A stretch of DNA of 64,000 nucleotides, taken from positions 14,499,802-14,563,801 of the forward strand of contig NC_087064.1 of NCBI RefSeq assembly GCF_963678635.1. The letters are read 5' to 3'. Origin of the DNA: Symsagittifera roscoffensis (Eukaryota > Xenacoelomorpha > Acoela > Convolutidae). Shown one piece after another: positions 46,034-56,587 of this stretch. A program made the position numbers and the translations under genes. Below the pieces are notes generated by a model, which was given only the letters and a program-made list of their open reading frames with translations, had not been told where the DNA came from and searched no databases. The stretch's first letter is position 1. The number at the start of each line of letters is the position of its first letter.

Positions 46034-46846
46034 ATGTTTACAGCAAACTGTCATAAAAATGCACAAAGTTATTGTCAACCGAATAAAAAATCAATTTGTT
46101 ACAACTTACCTTTACATACACACGATGAAGATCATTTTCATCACCCACAAATTCTTAAATTAGCCTCCGGTACACACACCGAATGGATTTTAAACAGAGA
46201 TAAAAAACACAATGAAATTTACCAAAAAGTAACAAAAAAATTGTTACAAAGACAAAACATTAATGAACAAATAAATTCACTCTTTACACCAGCCTCCGAT
46301 TTAAAAATTGGAACATTTGTTTTAATACCTAATTATAACACTCAAAAAGGAATCTCTAAAAAATTACAACCCCTTCGAAAAGGACCATACCAAATAATTG
46401 CCAAACCCACTGATGTCACATATAAAATTACCGACTCAAACAAAAAAGAAATTGTTCAACACCGAAACAACCTATTACCTTATTACCCAAAAGAATACGC
46501 ACTACGCGAACTAACTCAATTATATTCTTTCACAGGTTTAAAAGTTATTCAAAATACCCCACCACATACGGAGAATAAAACAAAAGAACAACATGACATT
46601 CATCTCGAAAACCAAAGTGAAAAATCAACTATAACGAAAAACAATACAAAAAAGCTAGATCAAAATATACCTCAAAAAGAAAGAAAAAATAGAAAATTGA
46701 CAGAAAAAATAATACCCCAAGAACAAATCGACAAATTAGAACATAGAGAGTCATCACGACTTAGAAATCAACCACGTAAAAACTATAAAACATTCATTCC
46801 ACAGTCTAAAATATTAAAGAAAGTCGAATTTCAAAAACAGCTTTAA
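46034..46846 (+). pseudogene. Element 1 integrase C-terminal part (GPY/F module)
   Basis: 270 codons. After a helical stretch (RDKKHNEIYQKVTKKLLQRQ) comes the GPY/F-type module: LKIGTFVLIPNY, KLQPLRKGPYQIIAKP and HRNNLLPYYPKE, as at the end of Ty3/Gypsy integrases. A long Lys/Glu/Asn-rich tail follows. The catalytic DDE core is missing, so this is a leftover of pol. Confidence 0.82.
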
Positions 46847-47421
46847 TTTTATATTTCATAATCTTTGCACCTCTGAAATATTTTGAATTTTCATTTTTCA
46901 AAATAACATGCTGACAAACAAGCAACGATTCTAGTTCAAAATTAGCCAATAGGATTCATCCAATCCGTCACCTTCCAACTAGACGAAGAATATTAAACTC
47001 CAGGCATATCTATAACTATAACTTTGCGACCTCCAGGTCAAAAATAAGCAAACCACTCCAACTTGACAACTAAAATAAATACCACCATAATATCATAACC
47101 CTCCCTTATCTAATAACCCAAAGATCAACAATATTTCCCCAATTCCGATCTCAAATACCCCCCAAACAAATATGTTAAATTAGCCTAAAGTAAAAGAACG
47201 ACCATTTTAATTAGCCTAAAGTATAAAAATCTCAAAAATACCCCAGATCACTTGACAAATAAAAATAAAGACAAAGAAGACCTCCCGATCACCATAAAAT
47301 TTGCCCCCAACAATTTTTCACAAAACTCAACCCACTTGTCAAAAAACCAATAAATAATTCGACCACACTTGAAAATTGCCTCAAACAACAAAAAATATTC
47401 GATCGAGAAGCCATTTCTTAA
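46847..47421 (+). other. Element 1 spacer between pol and accessory ORFs
   Basis: No ORF of note. Two AATTAGCCTAAAGTA words near 47175 and 47210. AT-rich, C over G on this strand, as throughout the element. Confidence 0.45.
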
Positions 47422-47652
47422 ATGCTCTTCTCTCGACCAGTCAACATAATTCTTAACATTCTCATAAACTTTTTAACGATATTTAAATTTTTAATCATAT
47501 TTCTTTTTGATACCTTTGAATCTTTTGTAATAATCTTAATCATTTTTTGCAATATTTTTTTAATTTTCTATTCCATATTTGAACTATACCTGCAGCTTTC
47601 AAAAGCTATTGACTATATCCACAGGTACGATTCACAAAACTTATCTAAATGA
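47422..47652 (+). CDS. Accessory membrane mini-ORF 1 (two hydrophobic segments)
   Basis: 76 residues. A first hydrophobic stretch is about residues 8-30 (IILNILINFLTIFKFLIIFL) and a second about 33-55 (SFVIILIIFCNIFLIFYSIF), then a short polar tail. Its TGA overlaps the next ATG as ATGA (47649-47652). Size and layout recall small viral membrane proteins such as viroporins, but there is no sequence evidence for channel function. Low-complexity AT-rich DNA can also generate such frames. Confidence 0.45.
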   Translation: MLFSRPVNIILNILINFLTIFKFLIIFLFDTFESFVIILIIFCNIFLIFYSIFELYLQLSKAIDYIHRYDSQNLSK

Positions 47653-47837
47653 TACGAACCATCTTTAGTAGAACAGATATTTTTTTACTATTTGTAATTT
47701 TTATAACATTTCTATCATCCCTCATCTTGACAATATGCAAATGTATAAAGAAAGCAATCATCACATTCGCCCTAGCAACAATCCTCTTAATTCTTTTTCT
47801 AGAAGAATACTATAATAAACATAAATTTTTCCACTAA
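47649..47837 (+). CDS. Accessory membrane mini-ORF 2, ATGA-coupled
   Basis: 62 residues with two hydrophobic segments (IFLLFVIFITFLSSLILTI and AIITFALATILLILFL) separated by CKCIKK. It begins within the stop of mini-ORF 1, suggesting termination-reinitiation, and its end overlaps the next open frame. Function unknown. Confidence 0.45.
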   Translation: MIRTIFSRTDIFLLFVIFITFLSSLILTICKCIKKAIITFALATILLILFLEEYYNKHKFFH

Positions 47838-48978
47838 AAGAATAAATAAAAAACCATCAAAAATTGCTAACCAACAATCCCTCAGTCAGTCTTCACCGAT
47901 ATCATCCCAAAATAACCCAACACCATCTTCAACTACCCAAAACCCCCAAACATCCACACGAATTTCTTTTCAAAATAACCCATATACCTTTGAAGAACGA
48001 CACGCTCGCTTATCTGAACCACTAGAACCAGTTCAACGACAAGCACCTCTAAGCGAACCAACATATAACTTATACCCAACACTACCACAAGAATTAAGTA
48101 GAATACGAAATCCTAGTCAAAACCAAAATACAGTCGAAATAAATAGACAAATTATACATCCTCGACGAAACAGAAATTTTCAAACTCCCCGAGTTCATTT
48201 TGATATACCTCAATCCCCATCACAAAGTACACCAGAAAACCCCATTGGCATATTACCAGAAACCCCTACGCTTCTTCCACAACGTAGCACCTCAAGCCTA
48301 CCCTCAGATTACTTAGGTTCAACACCAACATCTGAACAAATCCGTGAAAACCCCTTTAACCCCACAAACCAAACATCACGACTACCATATTGGACAACAC
48401 ATTCATTCACACAAGGTGAACCAAATTTAATCAATGATCCAATAGATATTTCTACGGATACAACAACATCCTCATCACTACCAGAAACATTATCACTACC
48501 ATCAACACCATCAATAAGCCAGATTTCACCACCGCCTTTTAACTTACATTTCCCAAATAACCTCGACGCTAGATATCGAGAACAATCATCAACAAATATT
48601 CCTTTAAGACTAGACTGGAATACATTCACAGCACCTCCACCATTATTTGGACAACACCCTGAAAGTAACCGACTCCACAACTGGGCACTAAACAGACTAC
48701 AATATAGACAAAACATTCACGAAGACATTCGTGATCATAACATCCAAATACTCCAACAAAATAGTCTACAATTAAAATTTGAAATCACGGTTAAATTAAA
48801 CAACATAACTCAACATCCCTATCCATTAAACCCACCAAATATAACAGCTCAATCCCTACCACCACCGTTTATAACAACTGAAGTGATATACAAATACGAC
48901 AGATATACCAAAAAAACAATTGGTTACATCACATTTTATAACCCATACTCAGGATTGTCATACACATGTATATTCTAA
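47813..48978 (+). CDS. Open frame of ~388 codons with no ATG, Pro/Ser/Thr-rich
   Basis: Open from after TAG 47810-47812 to TAA 48976-48978, with no in-frame ATG anywhere. The N-terminal two thirds are Pro/Ser/Thr/Gln-rich and likely disordered (SSLPETLSLPSTPSISQI). The end has more structured character: LQLKFEITVKLNNITQ and KKTIGYITFYNPYSGLSYTC. Its 3' end overlaps the glycoprotein ATG (48966) by 13 nt. It may be reached by splicing, frameshift from mini-ORF 2, or a non-AUG start, or its ATG has been lost. It resembles the 602-aa ORF downstream in composition. Confidence 0.45.
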
Positions 48979-49700
48979 AAATTTTAATTTTTCTCCAACT
49001 CCTTTTTCTAATAACCTCAAATGAAAACATAAACCCTTCCCCCCGCACAGGACCCCAAGATTTATTAGTAACACATTACGATTGTGAAGAAAACGAACAA
49101 AAAACACTACACAAATATGCAATAAATCAAGTATCACAATGCGAAACAGAACTACAAGCCATAGAAACAACAAATGTATTAGCGACACTTTATTCAAAAG
49201 CCCGAGCAACAACAGTTATAGGATATAAATTCACAGCAACATTTTCCGAAAAGAAAGTACATTGTTCACAAGTCTCAAATGGAAATAAAAACCGACTTGA
49301 CCACGAATCATTCTACCAAAGTAATATCGAACGACTTCTACATCTCAATCCCGAAGATTGTAAAAACGAGTTACTAAGACTCAATATCACAAGAAATAAA
49401 AACACAGATAGAAAATTAGTATATTTCCAAGTTTTTGCAGATTCTGTAAATCAAGCAGAACTTGAACGATATCAAGGACATATAAAATTAGACGAAAAAC
49501 ACCCATACATACATACATACATACATACATACATACATACATACATACATACATACATACATACATACATACATACATACATACATACATACATACATAC
49601 ATACATACATACATACATACATACATACATACATACATACATACATACATACATACATACATACATACATACATACATACATACATACATACATACATAC

Positions 49701-49731
<31 letters not shown>

Positions 49732-51875
49732 CATACATACATACATACATACATGCATACATACATACATACATACATACATACATACATACATACATAC
49801 ATACATACATACATACATACATACATACATACATACATACATACATAAATACATACGTATGTATAAATGACCCATCAAACTGCAAAGCAGACACAAAAAA
49901 TAAAGGATATCAAGAAATCATGTTTTTCGATTGAAAAATACAACTCGAAAAAATACAACTCACACGCGATTTATCTGACAACACCATGATCTATCAAGGA
50001 ATTAGATTACCTTGTAAAAACGATCAAGGCTATTGTGACCCTACAACACGAACACAAGCAACAATTGTTTGGTTCCCCGAAGACACATGTACAACATTTC
50101 AAGTAGCAAAAATACACGCTCGTATGATTAAATTTCACGAAAAATATTTTATACAATCAATTCCATATGAACAAGTCCATCCATCACGAAGACAAAGTTC
50201 TAATTTTAGAAGCATACACAATATAGAAAATAAATTGACACGTTTTCAAATATATCAAGATACAGAACTTGCATGTAAATACAGAAATCCACTTCACAAA
50301 ACACAATACTCCGAGATATTAGTTGAATACGAAAAAGGATTCGACATGACCACTGGAAAAGTAAAAATCGACGCATACGCCACAAGTCACCCAATAAACG
50401 AAGGAACATCATATATACCAAATGATTTTCAAAAAAGTAAAAGTCAACCTGGTGGACATCTAAAGCCCCATGACACTAGAAGCACACGTTTACAAGAACT
50501 ATCACTAATGAATAGTACATATTTCGGTATCATCCACTATGATATTCACCTAGATATGAAATTAGACTACACAATTAGCCGAATTTTTCAAGAAATGTCA
50601 CTCTCTGAATTAGAAACACTTCACCAACTATGCGAATTAGAAAGGACACAAATCCTACAATCACTTGCACTAGCAGTATTAAAAATACCCTACGCAGGAT
50701 ATTTACTATCAGGAAATAGATCACATTTTTTAGACTATGAAGGAAACATTTTATGGTTTTATACCTGTACCAAAAAAGTATCACCACTATATGTTTTTGA
50801 AGATAAACGATGCTATAAAAGAATCCCTATCTTTTATCAGAATAAAGTACATTTCGTTGACACGCTTTCAAGACGAACCTATTTTTGGGATACCGCAGTC
50901 CCATGTGGATCAGAAAATAGCCACAATGTAGTTCAACTGAACCCTGATGAAGATAAATATTACCTTCTTACCCCATATCCCACATTAATGCAATCACTCA
51001 AAAAATTTTCACCTGAAAGCATCAGAGCTATTGCTCGAAACCCAAATATTGACCTACAATCAATTGGAATATATTCAAAATCCGATATCCAACATCACAT
51101 TAGAACACAACAATTCCAAGAATTATTAACACAAATGGACACTATACAAAGACAATCAATTGACCAAAACTTACGCAAACTTGCCGAAACCGCAGGATTT
51201 GCAGATATTTATACACAAGACTATAGCGGATATTTTAAAGACATTAAAGACTATATATATCTAAACGGTGAAAAATATAGACCACAAGATATCTCACCTA
51301 TAAATATTTTTAGCTTTGTTACACTAAAAAATGAAATTCTCGATTTTCTAGGATGGCCCTACTACATCTTAGAAAAATTGACTATTTTATACGCAATGTT
51401 TAACTTTATAGGATTTCTTTTTTCGCTTTTAAAAGGAATATATAATACATGCGCTATACACACACAAGTAAATAGACAAGCAAGTGTAGCACGCATACTA
51501 TTTGCAGGATTTTTTGGAATTTTTTCATCATCAATAAACAAAATTCTTTTAGACGCACAAATAAAAGAATACAACACAAAATTAGCAACAAGACAGAACA
51601 CATACGACGAAGAACATAACAATGTAGACATAACGCCTACAGCACCACAGTTACCACCCCTACCACATAACCATCCACTATCACTAGTCCCACGAAATTT
51701 TCGAAATTTAGCAATAACACATAATCCAAATTTTAGACCAACCATATCACAAAGTCCCATTCAACATATAATGACATACCATCCACTAGATGAAAATACA
51801 TATGAACAAATTATAGAACAACCCCATACCACCGCTTTTCAGTCTCAAAACAATAATTTTTTTAGCCCACGATGA
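48966..51875 (+). pseudogene. Chuvirus-like class III envelope glycoprotein, interrupted
   Basis: ATG 48966 with a signal peptide (MYILKILIFLQLLFLITS), then an ectodomain start with YDCEENE and YAINQVSQC. A CATA microsatellite (49504-49856) and a TGA at 49932-49934 interrupt it. The same frame resumes (ATG 49986): GIRLPCKNDQGYC, then VWFPEDTC, the block CELERTQILQSLALAVLKIP with GYLLSGNRSHFL, WFYTC, RCYKRIPIFYQNKVHFVDT and SRRTYFW. A membrane anchor is about residues 465-485 of the second part and a second hydrophobic patch about 501-515. This cysteine and motif order is what I know from glycoproteins of chuviruses and related negative-strand viruses; the class is inferred, not computed. Known captures in LTR elements support the idea. 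It would mediate cell entry if intact; here it is broken. Confidence 0.68.
49504..49856 (+). repeat. (CATA)n microsatellite inside the glycoprotein gene
   Basis: About 86 units of the 4-bp repeat, with two or three variant units (near 49700, 49754 and 49848). All three frames are open (TyrIleHisThr repeated on +, MetTyrValCys on -), so it preserves a long frame on both strands. Confidence 0.98.
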
Positions 51876-53680
51876 GCCGACAACTTGGATCCCTACACCG
51901 CTCAAATTCCCACCCGACCAACCTCAACACTCCAATTACAATAATTCCACTTTTTGCTTTCCCGCCACCCGATTTCCCAACCAATAATGTAACATCAGGC
52001 ATGAATTCAGACACTAACTCACATATCTCAGTTTTATACTCCATCTCACAACTCAATAACCCAGATATTGAAACCCCTGATGAATTTGCAGACTCTGAAC
52101 CATCTCCATCCAATAATTTTCAAACCAACTCCTCAGTTTTTTCAAAACCCCCTTTTCAACCAATCCCGCCAAATAACCCACTCCCATCGATTTCTACACC
52201 CTCTTATGCTTCACAAGTCACCCCAACCTACTCTTCATTTCATTCAGATCGATCATCCAATTCTCCAGATACTCCCCAAATCTCCCAGGAACTAGATAAT
52301 TTTATCACCCTACAACAACAACCCTTCCACCTTGAAAATTCCACTATAAACCAGATTTCATCCACAATAGAATCATTAAACCCACCTACCCCTACACCCT
52401 CTTCAGCTTATACCGCATCATTAGCACCATCCTCCACATCCACCGAATCATCAAATAGCACTAATAGAGCTTATCGCACTTTCAAAAGAAAATTCCCGAA
52501 CCATCCATTTCCAACAAAACCAGGAACAGCCCGTGAATATATTAATCATCCAAATCACACTAACACGAAAGATTTTTTAGCCATCACCCTACCCTCATTT
52601 CCACAGTATACCTTGAACACCCCTAACGACACTAACAACACACGTAATTTTGTAGATGAACAAGTTTTAATGCCTACACTTCATTGGACATCATATTATC
52701 ATTTTACTAACCCCCTTTGCCTACCTTTATCTAATACTCACATCGATATAGAAAGAAATAAAGATATGCTATATCGACTCACCACACCACTAACACATAG
52801 ACAATTTACTTATATAGGATATAAAAAGTCACTCAAAACATACACTGCACCCCGAGCTAATGAATACACGCTAGAATATTACGATCACAACATCATCCTA
52901 ACTAACCAAGACCAATTTTTAGATGATGACCGTTTCGCTAACCCACAAATCACAGAAAAATTTTTCATCAAAACACCATATGTATTTACACTCAATATAT
53001 TTGATCGCAAATTCGATCACATCATTTCTGAAGCACTAACCGACACACAATCTTACGAAAGTTTTAAAGAAAAATTTCAATTATTTTCACTAACCTTTCA
53101 TTTCCTTGCACCACATGAAAGAGATTTGCACTGCTCACACGATATTATGTTACGCACTAAACAAACCCACACATATACATATTATCGCTTCATACAAAAC
53201 CACTTTGATCTACACACTCCTTCAAGACAACCACACCACCGTTTTCAATTTATTAACTCTAAGTACACTTCACCATTTTTTCTTAACTTCACATATTGCA
53301 TCAAAGATACTAACTTTCACGGTATTCTTCGCAATTATGATCCCATAACCCAAATGTATATTTTTTGTCCCATCACAAAGACCTTCAACGCAGAAGAATC
53401 CAGACCCTTCCTTATTCCACATGAATTTATTCAACCTATAGAAATCCCAATATTAGAATTCATCCACAACACTAAATACAATCACAAATTATATAATCTC
53501 ATCCAAAACACACCTTATGATTTTGCAGTTGGCACTGAAGAACTAAAAACCATTAAAGCACTTCAATTGCTTTGGCCACTGCTTCAAACTAAAAACATCA
53601 TTCGCATACTAGCAAAATTACTAACAAATTCCAACATAATACACGACATCTTCCCCCACGGTTTTTTCCCCGACGACTAA
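51872..53680 (+). CDS. 602-residue accessory ORF of unknown function
   Basis: Starts in ATGA overlap with the glycoprotein stop and is fully intact to TAA 53678-53680. Residues 1-205 are Pro/Ser/Thr-rich and probably disordered. About 215-600 look folded, with aromatic-rich strands (MPTLHWTSYYHFTNPLCLPL, KTPYVFTLNIFDRKFDHII, FQLFSLTFHFLAPHERDLHC) and a helical end. There is no signal peptide, zinc knuckle or enzyme motif I recognise. Position and coupling suggest an element-encoded structural or regulatory protein. A perfect splice donor (CAG|GTAAGT, 53681) follows its stop by three bases. Intactness in a broken element suggests recent constraint or recent insertion. Confidence 0.65.
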   Translation: MSRQLGSLHRSNSHPTNLNTPITIIPLFAFPPPDFPTNNVTSGMNSDTNSHISVLYSISQLNNPDIETPDEFADSEPSPSNNFQTNSSVFSKPPFQPIPPNNPLPSISTPSYASQVTPTYSSFHSDRSSNSPDTPQISQELDNFITLQQQPFHLENSTINQISSTIESLNPPTPTPSSAYTASLAPSSTSTESSNSTNRAYRTFKRKFPNHPFPTKPGTAREYINHPNHTNTKDFLAITLPSFPQYTLNTPNDTNNTRNFVDEQVLMPTLHWTSYYHFTNPLCLPLSNTHIDIERNKDMLYRLTTPLTHRQFTYIGYKKSLKTYTAPRANEYTLEYYDHNIILTNQDQFLDDDRFANPQITEKFFIKTPYVFTLNIFDRKFDHIISEALTDTQSYESFKEKFQLFSLTFHFLAPHERDLHCSHDIMLRTKQTHTYTYYRFIQNHFDLHTPSRQPHHRFQFINSKYTSPFFLNFTYCIKDTNFHGILRNYDPITQMYIFCPITKTFNAEESRPFLIPHEFIQPIEIPILEFIHNTKYNHKLYNLIQNTPYDFAVGTEELKTIKALQLLWPLLQTKNIIRILAKLLTNSNIIHDIFPHGFFPDD

Positions 53681-55270
53681 CAGGTAAGTATAATTTATCA
53701 TATTCTTAACTAATAAATTCAAATTAAAAAACTAACCATTCTTTATCCATGTCTCATTTTGATTTTTAGTCTTCATCTCACGATCATCTGCAAAATACAC
53801 AAAAGAAAAATCAAAAATAGAAAACTTCTTCAAATTGTTCAAAACTCTAATAATCTTTTGCACCAGCCAAATTAAATAAAGTTCATACAAATGTAGTAAA
53901 TTAATTTATAAATTATTTCCCTAAAAGCAGTAATTCTAATAATGATGAAAATTTGTAACTTAATTTTTCCCCAAAACTAGCAGTAAATTTGAAATTCTAT
54001 GTAGTAAATTGATAAACGAAAATGCAGTACTAACCTTTTGATATTTTCATTCACTCGCACAATAATTCTATCCATACTCGCACAGCTCGCCCACGAAGAA
54101 TTGTTTAAATAATGAATTTCAGTTTCAAGCTTTCACACTCAACAACTCTAACACACGATAACAAGTTTCAAACTTTCCTTTAACCCGGTTGGAAAGAAAT
54201 TATATACTAAACAAAACTAACCAATGCAGCTTACTAAACACCACAAATAATAGAATAACAGCATGACTAAGAAAAGGAAACCAACGGTACCCAAACCGGA
54301 ATAACCCAGTTTAAAACTGGATAATTTATTCTTTTGAAGACTATTATAAAGTCTAAGAAAGAAATAATAAAACACAAAAAAGTCGAAAGACAAACCCATA
54401 CCAAAAACAATTTGATTTTTGAAAAAAGGACACAACCAACGAAACATAAGAAAAACCACAATAAATCCAACATAAAACGTTATCACATAACAGGACCTCT
54501 CACAGAAACCGCACGAAATCATGCTCCCACTCCTGGCCTAACCCACCAGAGAGGACGTCCTGAGCATGCTCTATAGCCGGCCTAACCCACCGCGCTACAT
54601 CCACGATTTGTGACCACACTTCCATTTTTAATAAGAGGTACTCAAGGGTGAGTAACTCTTCAAAATAACCGAACTAAAACAAAAAGCTTTTGTGAAAACA
54701 ACAAACCAAAATCATAATTAAAACACCAAACTAATAAAACCTTTATAAAATGTAAATTATATCTTGCAGTATATAGATCAGCATACAACACCAAAGACGA
54801 ACATCCAAAGACAAAATGACCCCACTACACTCGAAAAAGAATGGCCAACCACAATCAATATGCCGCCCACAATCACAACTCAAAGGATTTAGAGTACGAC
54901 TTGACTTCGCAGAAAAGGACTTCATTGAACTAGAACAATGACCACCTCGATGTTCAAGTATACGTACAGATCCGAGTAACCAGGCATCCCCTCCACGCAC
55001 AATCTCCACGCCATTCCCAGACAAGGTCAACCCAAAAGAAGTTCTCTACATGGAACAGAAAAACCTGTCATAGCCAACCATTCTGAAATCAGATTTGAGT
55101 TTGTTGCGAAAACCCAGTCGTTGTCATGAGAAGACACAGCGATTGAACCTGGAACTTCTCTAACAAGAGAACCCAGAAGAATTATGATGTTCGCCAAATA
55201 CCAACGTCCTTCATCCATCCTTTGAATTGCAGAAAGACTATTCTAAAAAACTCTGTAAAACCCGGATGGG
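53681..55270 (+). other. Element 1 3' untranslated region
   Basis: No convincing ORF. Starts with a consensus splice donor CAGGTAAGTATAA (GT at 53684). Contains two CC(G/T)GGCCTAACCCACC words near 54534 and 54578. The last ~230 bp recur at 1-229. Confidence 0.55.
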
Positions 55271-55680
55271 TGGAACCTGATCTAAACTACATTTTATGAT
55301 TGGATAAATTAGATATTTTACCACTGTAAAGTATTTAATATTAACCAATCATGATCCATCTAACTAACAACCCACTTATTTGTAAGTGCTGAAATTACTT
55401 GTAATTTCAGCACCAGAGAAATTTGAATTTAACTTAGAAATTAGTTGACTCTCCAAGAGAACTTCAGCAGCCGCAATAAACCAGTATACCCTAGATCTAT
55501 TGAGCCTAGCAGAGACTAGTTAAACAACCTGAGACTAGATAGTATAAGAGTAAGATTAGGATCGGTATTAGACTAAGAAGTTGCACGAATCTATCCGGCC
55601 GAAAATAAGATAGCGTGACGAGCAGACGGTGTACCCTATCCGAAATTACTCTATGAGTTAACCACCTCGGTCATAACTCA
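55271..55680 (+). repeat. Element 1 3' LTR, 410 bp
   Basis: Matches 230-639 over its full length; starts TGGAACC and ends AACTCA. Its first ~64 bp recur at 40789, marking the left edge of the element. Confidence 0.92.
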
Positions 55681-56239
55681 CTAAGCTCATTTTCTCAATT
55701 GTTTTTTGTTCTCGTCAATTTTGTCCTAATATAATCAAACAGAGAAACAAGTTTGGAGAGTTTAACTTGGCATCGAAGAAGCTTTTTCAGTACAGAATGC
55801 TAAGAAAAATCGATAAACCGCAAAAACTTTAAAGAACAAAAAACGATTCAAATAATTAAAAAGTTTAATCATTATTCGGCAAACTTTTGGCCAACAAATC
55901 ACACACATACCTATCAGGCTAACGCTCGCAATCTTTTTACAATTAGGAGGTTAAACCACAGAAAACTAAGCTATGCCTTATCAATTAAACAACCATGACT
56001 TCAGCTCGCTTATGATTTGATATGTTATTTTCACAGAAAAGGTATTCCCGGCAAACACTCAATAAAGATTGAAAAAAGTTAGTTAGTTCTTCTCTGGGAT
56101 CCGTTCTGCCATTGAACCTTTCTGCGAACTGCACCCCCTCAGATTTATATTTTCCTTAACTTATGGTCTCGATGAGCTAACAACGCGGTTGCAGAAAAGA
56201 ATCAATCGTTTTTTTTACAATTGCTTTTTTCTAAAATAT
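55681..56239. other. Intergenic, no gene seen
   Basis: AT-rich right flank of element 1. No target duplication with the left edge was recognisable. Confidence 0.4.
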
Positions 56240-56429
56240 GGATCTACTTTACAATCGTCCCCCCCCCTGGTATCTACTAAAAAATTGATAAAAGCGGTAA
56301 ATTAGCACTAGAACTTTATATTTTTTATTTCGAAATTTGCTGATTTCTGATTGGTCGAAGTTTTGACAAACTTAATCAACTAAACAATTATTCCCCCTTT
56401 CTTGAAAGGGGTAATTGTTAGGTAGATCC
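56240..56429. mobile_element. Hairpin MITE (GGATCTAC ends), copy 2
   Basis: Ends GGATCTACTTTACAATC and GTTAGGTAGATCC, with C-run and G-run neighbours as in copy 1 (15891-16097). The internal TCTGATTGGTCGAAG is reverse-complementary to that copy, so the orientation is opposite. Confidence 0.78.
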
Positions 56430-56587
56430 CAATATATTGCATTAGATTAAGACTTCTAAAATGTCTTGTAATTGCAAATGTGTCTCGGTGCACGTTTGGA
56501 TTTGGATGAAGAACTTTACTGTGCAGTTTCATTTTTGTTCTCTATCATTAACCCAACCCACTTTCAGACGAGTATAATTATGTTTTG

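Larger units (their letters stand above)
40789..55680 (+). mobile_element. LTR element 1: ~14.9-kb Ty3/Gypsy-like element with envelope and accessory ORFs, defective
   Basis: Order: start of 5' LTR caught in a palindrome, gag, protease, truncated RT, integrase C terminus, two membrane mini-ORFs, an ATG-less ORF, a class III-like glycoprotein, a 602-aa ORF, a 1.6-kb 3' region and a 410-bp 3' LTR. Defects: 5' LTR mostly lost, stop and frameshift in gag, deletion of RT thumb, RNase H and integrase core, microsatellite and stop in the glycoprotein. About 7 kb of genes beyond pol is far more than in ordinary Gypsy elements. The same family ends at 639. Confidence 0.88.

Noticed and set aside
49387-49896. 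Long minus-strand ORFs of MYVC repeats
   Set aside because: Pure translation of the CATA microsatellite in the reverse frames.
54500-54640. tRNA- or SINE-like sequence (minus strand TAGCGCGGTGGGTTAGG)
   Set aside because: An A-box-like word is present but no B box (GGTTCGA) at the right distance and no cloverleaf arms.
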